13,189 nucleotides of DNA, taken from the NCBI GenBank assembly GCA_947036575.1, contig CAMQSH010000040.1:1-13189 (forward strand), in the 5' to 3' direction. Under the pieces are notes generated by a model, which was given only the letters and a program-made list of their open reading frames with translations, had not been told where the DNA came from and did not search any database. Shown here one piece after another: positions 5,514 to 13,158 of the stretch (its first letter is position 1; every line of letters starts with the position of its first letter). Source of the stretch: an uncultured Brevinema sp. (lineage in GTDB: Bacteria; Spirochaetota; Brevinematia; Brevinematales; Brevinemataceae). Both the position numbers and the translations under genes were made by a program.

Positions 5514-6824
5514 TTATTTAGCTATTTCTTTTCCTGTTGATGTTTTAATTTGTTGTGCTGTTTCATCGAGAATAAGGGTAATATCTTCATCTGAGTTCAT
5601 TATTCTTTCAAAAGCAGCCATAGAAATATTTCTTATCTCAGCATATTGCGCAGAGTTATACACCACAGGAGGAATGTTTGGAACGACATCTCCTAAGATT
5701 TTGTTAGCATTTTGTCCTCCAAAATAAGGGTCAGCTTGTAAAAATCTAGGGTCAGAATATGTGGGAATATATGATGGAAATAAACCAAATTTATTAAACA
5801 TTTGATATTGACTATCCACATCAAATAACGCAAATTTTATAAATTCCAATGCAGCTGCTTTACGAACAGGATCTGATGCTGAGATCATTAATGTGGATCC
5901 TCCATGTGTTGATGCACGTACTTTACTTCCTGTAAATGCAGGTATTTCCATTATACGCCATTTTCCAGCTAATTCTGGAGCTTGATCTTTCATCGTTCCT
6001 GACCACCAGCCCCCTATAAAATATGTTGCTACAGAGCCACTTTTTAAGGATTGAATTAACCCTGACCAATTGACTGTATCCTTAGTAATACCTTCATCAC
6101 GCATACGACGAAGTAATACTGCTGATTTGATAGCAGCTTCTGAGTTAATAGTAATTTGATCATTTGTATTTAAATAGTATGTGCCTACTTGTGGCATAAA
6201 AATACGCCATGGACCATCATCTGCTGTATAACCAAATCCTGTCATTGTGACATTAGGTAATATTTTTGTTATTTTTTTACCTGCAACAATATAATCATCC
6301 CATGTTTTTATATCTTCTGGATTGATACCTGCTTGATCAAAATAATTTTTATTATAATATAATACAACAGGACCTGAATCCCAAGGAATAGAAACCAATC
6401 TACCTTCTATATCATAGCTCATTGGAACTTTTGATGGATCCATAGTACTTTCCCAGTTGGGATTAATATAATTTTTCATATCCAAAAATCGATGAGGATA
6501 AGTCTCTGCATAAGTTTGTACAAAATCACTTTCTACTTGTAGAATATCTGGCATACCTTGACCTGAATTTAATACCACAGTAGCTCTTTCTGTTGTAACA
6601 ACAGTACTGCCATATTCCATTACTTTTATTTTAATCTTAGGATATTTTTCATTAAAACGTGGTATGAGGTCTTCAAGACCTTTTGCTGCAACGTTCCAAG
6701 CCCAAATTTCAATTGTTGTTTCTGTATCTACCGTAATTTCTGGTAAGACTTCCTGTTCTCCTACTTGTTCTTTTTGACCACAAGTAGTTAATACTACTAA
6801 TAGTAATGCTAATAATGTTTTCAT
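5514..6824 (-). CDS. Sugar ABC transporter substrate-binding lipoprotein
   Basis: A 436-residue extracytoplasmic solute-binding protein of the family-1 sugar type (UgpB/MalE-like). The short signal MKTLLALLLVVLTTC-G has C15 as probable lipidation site, with the relaxed lipobox L-T-T-C. Family features follow: IEIWAWN near residue 40, a RFNEKYPKIKIKV segment near residue 60, SIPWDSGPVVLYYNKNYF in parts near residues 125-142, and a GGWWSG stretch in the C-terminal half. It captures sugar at the outer face of the inner membrane and delivers it to the two permeases encoded next. ATG at 6824 is preceded by GGGGAGAT, 21 bases after the hydrolase stop. It is one operon with the genes on both sides. 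The ligand cannot be deduced from the sequence; the hydrolase suggests a beta-linked oligosaccharide. Confidence 0.92.
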   Translation of the reverse strand: MKTLLALLLVVLTTCGQKEQVGEQEVLPEITVDTETTIEIWAWNVAAKGLEDLIPRFNEKYPKIKIKVMEYGSTVVTTERATVVLNSGQGMPDILQVESDFVQTYAETYPHRFLDMKNYINPNWESTMDPSKVPMSYDIEGRLVSIPWDSGPVVLYYNKNYFDQAGINPEDIKTWDDYIVAGKKITKILPNVTMTGFGYTADDGPWRIFMPQVGTYYLNTNDQITINSEAAIKSAVLLRRMRDEGITKDTVNWSGLIQSLKSGSVATYFIGGWWSGTMKDQAPELAGKWRIMEIPAFTGSKVRASTHGGSTLMISASDPVRKAAALEFIKFALFDVDSQYQMFNKFGLFPSYIPTYSDPRFLQADPYFGGQNANKILGDVVPNIPPVVYNSAQYAEIRNISMAAFERIMNSDEDITLILDETAQQIKTSTGKEIAK

Positions 6825-6845
6825 TGTTATCTCCCCATTTTATTA

Positions 6846-9083
6846 TTATTTCACGTTAAGTACTAGTGTAGGTGATTCTATATTAGGGTTGGAAATTTTA
6901 ATTTCAATATCTTGAACATGGGTTGTTTCCACCCAAAATGCATAACTTCCCCCTTCTAATACAGCTAGCTCATCTCCAATAAGTTTTCCTCCACCCTTTA
7001 CAGAAATATGGATTGGTAAATTTATATAGGGAAGACGATTTCCTTTTTGATCCTTTGCAATTACTGATATTCTAGTTGTATCCCATTCTGATCCTTCAGA
7101 AGGAGCAACTAATTCCAGATCATCTGCTTTTATTTCTAAATTGGCTAATATAGGATCTTTGGCTAACTCTTGGACTATTACACATTTTCCATCGATATAA
7201 CCTTCGATTCGTCCATGTTGGAAGTCAGCACCCCATTCATCTTGAAATACCGGAGGAAGGTTATTAGGTAATTCTCTTTGTTCTACAATAATAGGTGGAT
7301 GTTGTAGTCCTTGATAACGACCTTCTGCAGGGAAAAATGTTCCTAATTCTTTATCTCCATAAAACGCTTTAATATAATCACAATTTGTAGAAATCATTAA
7401 AGGTAATACTCCACCAACAGATCTATCTCCTCTAGTCCAATAAGATACAGCTTGTAAAAAAGGTTTTTGATCACCTTGAGATCTATAAGCTCCTGCTGCA
7501 AATTTAGGATTTCTAAAAATATCCATTACACCATGGTAACAAAAACGATCTCCTGATCCAAAATCAAAATGTGTATGGTAATCAAAAGCACACCAACCAA
7601 CAGCTCCACAAATATAATTATCACTTCCTGCTGCTGCAAGAATTCTATAATGTCTTCTAGTATGTTCAACAACACGCTCTTCTTGATCATAACTTTTTGT
7701 AGGGTACATATGTCCATTGTATTCTGTTACAAGATAAGGAACATATTTATCTAAGCCTGTAACCTCTTTTTGACCTCGTAATGATTCCCGAACATGATCT
7801 TGAACAAAATCATTCACAGTGTAAACATCTTCTAACATTTCACTATGGGAAATACAGCGTACTCCTCCAGTTTGACGTGTTGGGTCAAGTTTCCTTGCTA
7901 ATGTATTAGTTTTTATATAAAAATCATGATTGTCATCGCTTTCATTGATACGTACTCCCCACAATACAATAGAAGGATGATGGATATCTCGTTCTATCAT
8001 TTCTTGTACATATTGAATAGACAATTCTTGCCATGCTAAATCACCAATATGTTGCCATCCTGGAATTTCTTCAAAAACTAAAAGTCCTATTTCATCACAA
8101 CGATCTAAAAAATATGGTGATTGAGGATAATGAGATGTTCTTACTAAATTCAAACCTAATTCATATTTGAGTATATCTGCATCTTTTTTTTGTGCTCGAG
8201 AAGGCATTGCATATCCTTTATAAGGAAAACTTTGATGTCGATTTAGTCCTCTAATTTTAATTTTTTCTCCGTTTAAGTAAAAACCATCTGTTTTGAAGAT
8301 TGCTTCTCTAAAACCAAAAGATTTGGTGCTAATATCTTCATCTATAGAAACTTTTATTTCATATAAATGTGGATTTTCCAAACTCCAGAGTTTAATATTT
8401 GGTAAGTTTAATAAAATGTCAACAGGAATATCTTGAAATAATTCCCCTGTAAGATTTACAGGAATTTCTTGTTTAAAAAGTTCTTTAGATTGCTCGTTTA
8501 GAGATAAGGTTATCGTTGAATTTGATTTGATTTGATTTGCATTACGAAGACGAATAGTTCCTGTAAGAGTTGGATTGGAAAGTGCATTTTTTTGTGAAAT
8601 AAGTATATCTTGAATACTAACTTCATCAACAATACGTAGAGAAACATCTCTATATATACCATTATAACACAAATAGTCTATTTGTGCTCCAAATGGAGGA
8701 ACATCAGCTCGCTCTCTACTATCAACTTTAATAGTTAATAAATTTTTTCCTTCTTTAAGGTTATCAGTTAAATCTACTTCCCAAGGAGTATAGCCCCCTT
8801 TATGTTCAGCTATCTGTACACCATTAATATAAAGTGTACCAACTGCCATAACTCCTTCAAATCGGATAATAACTCTTTTATTTTTCCAAGAAGGATTGTA
8901 TTCGATTTCTCTTTGATATCCAGATATCAACCATAAGTCTTTTTCATCGCTATAGTGTAATCCCATTTCTGACATCGCATGAGGAACGGTTACTACTTCT
9001 CCTTTTTTAAACACTTGTAGTAATTCTTCTGACCATTCCTTTGTGAAAATCCATTGATCATTCATCATCATATTTTTTCTCAT
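6846..9083 (-). CDS. Glycoside hydrolase family 2 (beta-galactosidase-like)
   Basis: A 745-residue GH2 enzyme. N-terminal jelly-roll sugar-binding domain (about 1-155, with LYINGVQIAEHKGGYTP), Ig-like domain (about 155-265), TIM barrel (about 270-580, opening IRGLNRH), and a C-terminal Ig-like domain (about 645-745). Predicted acid/base is E381 in LWGVRINESDD; predicted nucleophile is E454 in VTEYNGHMYPTK. The acid/base motif departs from the LacZ-like W-x-x-G-N-E form, and the nucleophile segment recalls LacZ's E-Y-x-H-x-M. No signal peptide, so cytoplasmic cleavage of imported sugar is likely. I use ATG 9083 because AAAGGGG lies six bases before it; an ATG at 9101 would leave that site inside the gene. 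First gene of the operon, transcribed from the promoter at 9174-9201. Beta-galactosidase is the best guess; beta-glucuronidase or beta-mannosidase are less likely. Confidence 0.9.
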   Translation of the reverse strand: MRKNMMMNDQWIFTKEWSEELLQVFKKGEVVTVPHAMSEMGLHYSDEKDLWLISGYQREIEYNPSWKNKRVIIRFEGVMAVGTLYINGVQIAEHKGGYTPWEVDLTDNLKEGKNLLTIKVDSRERADVPPFGAQIDYLCYNGIYRDVSLRIVDEVSIQDILISQKNALSNPTLTGTIRLRNANQIKSNSTITLSLNEQSKELFKQEIPVNLTGELFQDIPVDILLNLPNIKLWSLENPHLYEIKVSIDEDISTKSFGFREAIFKTDGFYLNGEKIKIRGLNRHQSFPYKGYAMPSRAQKKDADILKYELGLNLVRTSHYPQSPYFLDRCDEIGLLVFEEIPGWQHIGDLAWQELSIQYVQEMIERDIHHPSIVLWGVRINESDDNHDFYIKTNTLARKLDPTRQTGGVRCISHSEMLEDVYTVNDFVQDHVRESLRGQKEVTGLDKYVPYLVTEYNGHMYPTKSYDQEERVVEHTRRHYRILAAAGSDNYICGAVGWCAFDYHTHFDFGSGDRFCYHGVMDIFRNPKFAAGAYRSQGDQKPFLQAVSYWTRGDRSVGGVLPLMISTNCDYIKAFYGDKELGTFFPAEGRYQGLQHPPIIVEQRELPNNLPPVFQDEWGADFQHGRIEGYIDGKCVIVQELAKDPILANLEIKADDLELVAPSEGSEWDTTRISVIAKDQKGNRLPYINLPIHISVKGGGKLIGDELAVLEGGSYAFWVETTHVQDIEIKISNPNIESPTLVLNVK

Positions 9084-9131
9084 ATATGACCCCTTTAACA
9101 TTAAGTTTATTTTAATTTTATCTATTATCTT

Positions 9132-9158
9132 TATATTATTTATATTATTTATATTATT
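9132..9158. repeat. Three tandem copies of a 9-base unit
   Basis: TATATTATT occurs three times in a row without error. It lies between the hydrolase promoter and its ribosome binding site, so it would be transcribed as part of the 5' leader. Changes in copy number would alter leader length but not the promoter spacer. Confidence 0.85.
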
Positions 9159-9173
9159 TACTGATATTCTTTT

Positions 9174-9201
9174 ATTATAGTGTGGATTTAATAAATAGCA
9201 A
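9174..9201 (-). promoter_or_regulatory. Promoter of the glycoside hydrolase / sugar ABC operon
   Basis: On the minus strand TTGCTA (9201-9196), a 16-base spacer and TATAAT (9179-9174). The -35 region TTGCTATTT and spacer length equal those of the symporter/sulfatase promoter at 1239-1266. Transcription would start near 9167, giving a leader of about 80 bases. Confidence 0.7.
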
Positions 9202-9398
9202 GTAGGTATCTCGTATTCGTATAAATTAAATATAAGTATATATAAATATTGTATTTAAGTTTTTTAAACAAACTTTTTCTATAGATAAAATTTGTTTTTT
9301 GTACGAAGTTATTTTTTATACTTCTATTTGGAATATATAGGGAATTGGGATACCTATTCTGTACCATGTTTATCTCTTAATGTTTTTTAATAAATTGA

Positions 9399-9428
9399 TT
9401 GCAATAGCCTGTATGTATTTTCTATAAT
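9399..9428 (+). promoter_or_regulatory. Promoter of the iron ABC operon
   Basis: TTGCAA (9399-9404), an 18-base spacer and TATAAT (9423-9428). The -35 sits in the palindrome ATTGCAAT (9398-9405). A second TATAAT at 9435-9440 lacks a good -35. The iron-binding protein gene starts at 9472. Confidence 0.55.
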
Positions 9429-9471
9429 ATATTATATAATTAATACTGTAATATATTTGTAAGGACAAATT

Positions 9472-10488
9472 ATGCCGATTAAAATTAATAAAGTTATATT
9501 ATCTATTATAACTACTATTATGTTAGCATCATGTACTAGCTCAAAAGAAGAAGTTGTCAATCTTTATTCTACACGCCATTATACTATCGATGAACAACTT
9601 CATGAAGAATTTACTAAGCAAACAGGGATTAAGGTCAATATGATTAAATCTGATCCTGATGCTCTACTAGCTCGCCTTGAACAAGAAAAAGCAACTCCTC
9701 AAGCTGATGTGTTTTTTACAGCTGATTATCCACGTCTTTATAGAGCAAAAGAAAAAGGATTGTTAGAAGCAGTAAAAACTGATACTCTTTTAGCACAAAC
9801 ATCTCCAAAATATAGAGATAAAGATAATTTTTGGTATGCTATGAGTTATCGTCTTAGAATTATTGCTATAGATACAAATTGGACAGGAGTTCGTCCTTCT
9901 ACTTATGCTGATTTAACTAATGAAATATACAAAGGTAAAATTTTAGTACGTAGTGGTGGTAATGCTTATAATATTTCACTTATTGCTTCATTATTAGCTA
10001 AGTGGGGTGAAGAAAAAACCGAAACTTTTCTTAAAGGATTAGTTGCCAATTTTGCACGTAGCCCAGAAGGTAATGATAGAAAACAAGTTGCTGATATCTA
10101 TGCAAAAAAAGGATCTTTAGCAATTGTAAATAGCTACTATATGGGACTAATGTATACTTCTGTTGATCCAGAAGTTCAAAATGCAGCTAAATCTGTGGAT
10201 CTTATTTATCCAGAAGATACTCATTTTAATATTAGTGGTTTTGCTATTATTAAAAATGCAAAAAATAAAAAGAATGCAATTAAATTGTTAGAATTTTTGA
10301 CTAGTGAATATGCTCAACAAAGAATTACTGCAGAAAATTTTGAATATCCAATCAATCCTAATGTTGCAGCAACAGATATATTCCTAAATTGGGAAGATAG
10401 CCCAAAAATTGATAATGTTGAGCTAGATGATTGGGGTACATATTATGAAAAAGCTGTCATCCTCATGGATAAAGCTGGATGGAAATAA
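9472..10488 (+). CDS. fbpA: Ferric iron ABC transporter substrate-binding lipoprotein
   Basis: A 338-residue binding protein of the FbpA/FutA family, which holds Fe3+ outside the inner membrane. The signal peptide ends in lipobox L18-A-S-C21, so it is probably a lipoprotein. Family features: NLYSTRHY (residues 30-37), the 'ADVFFTADYPRLYRAKEKGLLE' segment (78-99, seen in parts), and the di-tyrosine Y222-Y223 in NSYYMG, which provides the iron ligands in FbpA/FutA proteins. HFNISGFAIIKNAKNK-like sequence near residues 252-267 is also typical. ATG at 9472 follows TAAGGA (9460-9465). It is first in the operon, with a stem-loop before the permease gene that should favour its higher expression. Iron is the best-supported substrate; the symbol is used by family, as the host's own name is unknown. 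Confidence 0.87.
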   Translation: MPIKINKVILSIITTIMLASCTSSKEEVVNLYSTRHYTIDEQLHEEFTKQTGIKVNMIKSDPDALLARLEQEKATPQADVFFTADYPRLYRAKEKGLLEAVKTDTLLAQTSPKYRDKDNFWYAMSYRLRIIAIDTNWTGVRPSTYADLTNEIYKGKILVRSGGNAYNISLIASLLAKWGEEKTETFLKGLVANFARSPEGNDRKQVADIYAKKGSLAIVNSYYMGLMYTSVDPEVQNAAKSVDLIYPEDTHFNISGFAIIKNAKNKKNAIKLLEFLTSEYAQQRITAENFEYPINPNVAATDIFLNWEDSPKIDNVELDDWGTYYEKAVILMDKAGWK

Positions 10489-10517
10489 TTATTTATCTCC
10501 ATAACAAATAAATTTCT

Positions 10518-10561
10518 ATATTTTGAGAGTAGTGTTATATAGATAGCTACTCTCAAAATAT
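10518..10561 (+). terminator. Intra-operon stem-loop between binding protein and permease genes
   Basis: ATATTTTGAGAGTAG (10518-10532) pairs perfectly, 15 bp, with 10547-10561 around a 14-base loop. The right arm ends in A/T residues but no pure T-run follows. Such hairpins commonly cause partial termination or protect the upstream mRNA end, so that the binding protein is made in excess over the permease. Confidence 0.75.
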
Positions 10562-10582
10562 GATTTTAAATAATGGGGATTA

Positions 10583-12202
10583 ATGCCTTATAATTCAAAA
10601 ATTCATTTTATCAAACAAGTGATCCCTAAAATCTTGTCTTTATTTTTAGTAGGAATATTATTTTATCCTATTATTCCTTTATTTTTGAGTATTTTTACTC
10701 CTACTAGTAAAAATTTTGAACATATTATTAATTTATTTATTATAGATCATACAGTTACTACTGTTTTATTACTATTATTTGTGGCTTTATTTAGTTTTTT
10801 GATTGCCTTCTCTACTAGTATTTTAGTAAGTTTTTATCAATTTCCTTTCAGTGATCATTTTAAGTTTTTACTTATTCTTCCTCTAACCATTCCTACATAT
10901 TTTGGTGCTTATATTTATGATAAAGTTTTTGATTATTCAGGGATTGTTAATTCTAGTATAAGAAATACTTTTCACATTGATCATTTATTATCTTTTGATC
11001 TTTTTAGTTTTTGGGGTGGAGTTTTTATCTTTACCTTGTTTTTATTTCCCTATCTTTTTATTGTATTATTATCTTTCTTTAAAAAACATATGGCTGAACT
11101 TATAGAAGTTTCTCGTACTTTAGGAGCTTCTCCTGTTAAAATACTAAGCTTTGTTATTTTACCTCTGGCTAAACTTTCTATTCTTAGTGGCTTAACAATG
11201 ATTACTATGGAAATCATCAATGATTTTGGAGTTACTTCTTATCTCGGTATACAAACATTTAGTGCTAGCATTTTTAAAGCATGGTTTGGTCTGAATGATA
11301 TAGCCCTTGCTTCTAAATTAGCTGGTTATTTGGTACCTATTATTTTTCTTTTACTAGTACTTGGTAAAAAATATAGTCTAAACAAACCTCTATCTTTTGT
11401 ATCTAATCATGAACCTAGTCCTATTCTTCTAAGAGGAGGACTAGGATTATTAGCTACAGGATTTTGTAGTATTATTTTTATTATTTCTTATCTACTCCCT
11501 GTATTGATTTTAGGGTATTATAGTTATTTCGCCTTTTTAGAATATCCAATCTGGGGTACTTTAGCAGTAATGTTCCAAACAATATTTTTAATTTTTATTA
11601 CAACTTTTATCTTACTAGTGTTGGGGCTATTTTTAGCATATCAAAGCCGTCATAGATCTTCTATTTATACAGAACTATTCTCCTTACAATATGCACTTCC
11701 TAGTATTATTATTGCAGTTGCTATTTTAAATGCTTATTTTCAACTAGAATCTTGGAATATTTTTCCTATAGGTACTACAACGAGTTTACAAAATTTATTT
11801 ATCTTATTAATTTTTGCTTATGTGATGCGTTTTATGATTCTTAGTTATAATATGTCTCTGGGTGCTTTCAAAAAAATAGGATTAAGTTACCAAGAAATAT
11901 CTCAGACATTAGGATATACCAAATTCCAAACATTTCTAAAAATAGAATTACCACTTATTCTCCCAGCTCTATTAATTGGTTCTACGATTATTATGATAGA
12001 TCTCTTTAAAGAACTTCCTTTGACATTATTTTTGAGTCCTTTTAATTTTGAAACCTTATCAACTAGTACTCATAATTATGTAGTGAATGAAATGTTTACG
12101 GAATCTACTCCTTCTGCCTTAGTCTTGATTTTTATTATAGGACTTGTGACGTGGGGGCTTTTTAAATATGGTTACTATTCAAATAAAGGAAAAAAATCAT
12201 GA
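10583..12202 (+). CDS. fbpB: Ferric iron ABC transporter fused double permease
   Basis: A 539-residue inner-membrane protein with two permease halves and roughly twelve hydrophobic segments. EAA loops that contact the ATPase are AELIEVSRTLGASPVKILSF (residues 171-190) and YQEISQTLGYTKFQTFLKIE (436-455). Two family hallmarks point to iron: NDFGVTSYLGIQTFSASIF followed by KAWFGLND (213-239), and KELPLTLFLSPFNFETLS (476-493). The length matches FbpB proteins, which carry both halves in one chain. ATG at 10583 follows GGGGA closely. The last codon overlaps the ATPase start (ATGA, 4 bases), so the two are translationally coupled. It works with the binding lipoprotein upstream and the ATPase downstream. 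Confidence 0.92.
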   Translation: MPYNSKIHFIKQVIPKILSLFLVGILFYPIIPLFLSIFTPTSKNFEHIINLFIIDHTVTTVLLLLFVALFSFLIAFSTSILVSFYQFPFSDHFKFLLILPLTIPTYFGAYIYDKVFDYSGIVNSSIRNTFHIDHLLSFDLFSFWGGVFIFTLFLFPYLFIVLLSFFKKHMAELIEVSRTLGASPVKILSFVILPLAKLSILSGLTMITMEIINDFGVTSYLGIQTFSASIFKAWFGLNDIALASKLAGYLVPIIFLLLVLGKKYSLNKPLSFVSNHEPSPILLRGGLGLLATGFCSIIFIISYLLPVLILGYYSYFAFLEYPIWGTLAVMFQTIFLIFITTFILLVLGLFLAYQSRHRSSIYTELFSLQYALPSIIIAVAILNAYFQLESWNIFPIGTTTSLQNLFILLIFAYVMRFMILSYNMSLGAFKKIGLSYQEISQTLGYTKFQTFLKIELPLILPALLIGSTIIMIDLFKELPLTLFLSPFNFETLSTSTHNYVVNEMFTESTPSALVLIFIIGLVTWGLFKYGYYSNKGKKS

Positions 12203-12918
12203 AATTACAATTAGAAAATATTTCTTTTTATTATCCGAATTCTAAAAAAAATGTTATTGATAATCTCTCGCTGACTTTAACTAACAAAAAAATTACAGCT
12301 ATTATGGGTGCCAGTGGTGCTGGTAAAAGTACCCTGTTAAGAATAATTGTTGGTTTAGAAACACCACAATCAGGACGTATTTTGTTGAATGATGAAATCT
12401 TCAAAGATGATTCTATTAATATCCCCACAGAATATAGAAATATAGGCATGGTATTCCAAAATTATGTGCTTTTTCCTCATATGACGGTATACCAAAATAT
12501 CGCTTTTGGCTTGGATAGTATCAAAAATATGTCTAAAGAACAAAAAACTGAACGCTGTCAAGAAATACTCAATCTGATAGAAATGTCTTCTTTTAGAGAT
12601 ACCTATCCTCAACATTTATCTGGTGGACAACAACAGCGTGTTGCTTTGGGTAGAGCTTTAGCACCTATGCCTAAATTGCTTTTATTAGATGAACCTTTTT
12701 CTAACTTAGATGCTTTTTTACGGAATAAAATTCAAAAAGAGCTTCAAGATATTTTACAAAGAGCTCAAGTCACTACTATTTTGGTAACTCATAATGTCTC
12801 AGACTTACAAATTGCTGATCATATTGTTTTACTAAGTCCAGATACTATAAAAACAGGGACACTTTCTGAATTACGAGATGATACAAATTGTCCTCTTGTA
12901 AATCACCTTCTAGTATAA
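12199..12918 (+). CDS. fbpC: Ferric iron ABC transporter ATPase, short form
   Basis: A 239-residue ABC ATPase powering the iron importer at the inner face of the membrane. All core motifs are present: Walker A GASGAGKST (37-45), Q-loop Q87, signature LSGGQ (140-144), Walker B LLLLDE (161-165, catalytic E165), D-loop SNLD, and H-loop H198 in LVTHN. Many FbpC/PotA-type ATPases are about 350 residues with a C-terminal regulatory (TOBE-like) domain; that part is absent here. The stop TAA (12916-12918) directly abuts the start of the duplicated sulfatase segment, so C-terminal truncation by rearrangement is possible. Naturally short members of about 230-240 residues (ThiQ-like) also exist, and the catalytic domain looks complete. 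It starts inside the permease stop (ATGA). Not a likely partner of the sugar permeases, as it lacks the MsmX-type C-terminal domain. Confidence 0.9.
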   Translation: MKLQLENISFYYPNSKKNVIDNLSLTLTNKKITAIMGASGAGKSTLLRIIVGLETPQSGRILLNDEIFKDDSINIPTEYRNIGMVFQNYVLFPHMTVYQNIAFGLDSIKNMSKEQKTERCQEILNLIEMSSFRDTYPQHLSGGQQQRVALGRALAPMPKLLLLDEPFSNLDAFLRNKIQKELQDILQRAQVTTILVTHNVSDLQIADHIVLLSPDTIKTGTLSELRDDTNCPLVNHLLV

Positions 12919-12980
12919 AATATATTTTTGCTGAATTAGACAAAAAATCACGTCCTATGCCTCGTATTAAACAAGCCTAA
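12919..12980 (+). pseudogene. Detached 3' end of a sulfatase gene
   Basis: Codons 504-522 and the stop of the sulfatase gene are repeated here in an open frame without any start or body, directly behind the iron ATPase gene. One codon differs: GAA (E512) is AAA (K). It cannot make a functional product. It marks a rearrangement breakpoint. Confidence 0.9.
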
Positions 12981-12983
12981 AAC

Positions 12984-13027
12984 AAAAATCACCCTTGATA
13001 GATAATTCTATTAAGGGTGATTTTTTT
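12984..13027 (+). terminator. Duplicated sulfatase terminator, now ending the iron operon
   Basis: The same 13-bp stem (12984-12996 with 13013-13025) and T-run as at 3065-3108. It is the first strong terminator after the iron ATPase gene, so the operon probably now ends on this borrowed signal. Confidence 0.88.
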
Positions 13028-13060
13028 ATTCTATAATAATTTTACTATTTATTTGATGAG

Positions 13061-13141
13061 ATGAGTAAGGTTAAAAATAAAAGTGATAGGTGGCTTATTA
13101 AAGAAGAACTATTCAAAGTATTCTTCCCCCAATTTGTATAA
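13061..13141 (+). pseudogene. Truncated 26-codon ORF, copy 2
   Basis: Identical to the ORF at 3142-3222: starts MSKVKNKS, ends LFKVFFPQFV then TAA. The possible Rpn-like nuclease N-terminus is discussed under copy 1. Being carried in the duplication says nothing about function. Confidence 0.3.
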
Positions 13142-13158
13142 AATCATCTATCACTTTT
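13079..13158. repeat. 80-base hairpin element, copy 2
   Basis: The same arms as at 3160-3239: AAAAGTGATAG (13079-13089) and CTATCACTTTT (13148-13158), with the inner GAAGAA/TTCTTC pair. The sequence is identical to copy 1. Confidence 0.55.

Larger units (their letters stand above)
9084..9471. promoter_or_regulatory. Divergent control region between the two ABC operons
   Basis: This AT-rich gap of nearly 390 bases holds the minus-strand promoter (9174-9201), the plus-strand promoter (9399-9428), the 9-base tandem repeat in the hydrolase leader, and two matching inverted arms: TAGGTATC (9203-9210) and GATACCTA (9349-9356). The left arm abuts the hydrolase -35, as an operator would. An AT-only hairpin at 9266-9297 is too weak to call. 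No Fur-like box was recognised near the iron promoter. Confidence 0.5.

Noticed and set aside
9081..9101. ATG at 9101 as start of the GH2 gene
   Set aside because: AAAGGGG lies between this ATG and the one at 9083 with ideal spacing to the latter. The extra six residues add nothing to the GH2 fold.
9266..9297. AAACAAA/TTTGTTT hairpin with T-run as a terminator
   Set aside because: The stem is almost entirely A-T with a bulge, and no gene ends upstream of it on the plus strand.
3271..12918. Integrative island with integrase between att sites
   Set aside because: All ORFs between the repeats are assigned to sugar or iron transport and hydrolysis; no integrase, transposase or relaxase is present, and the repeat is long for an att core.
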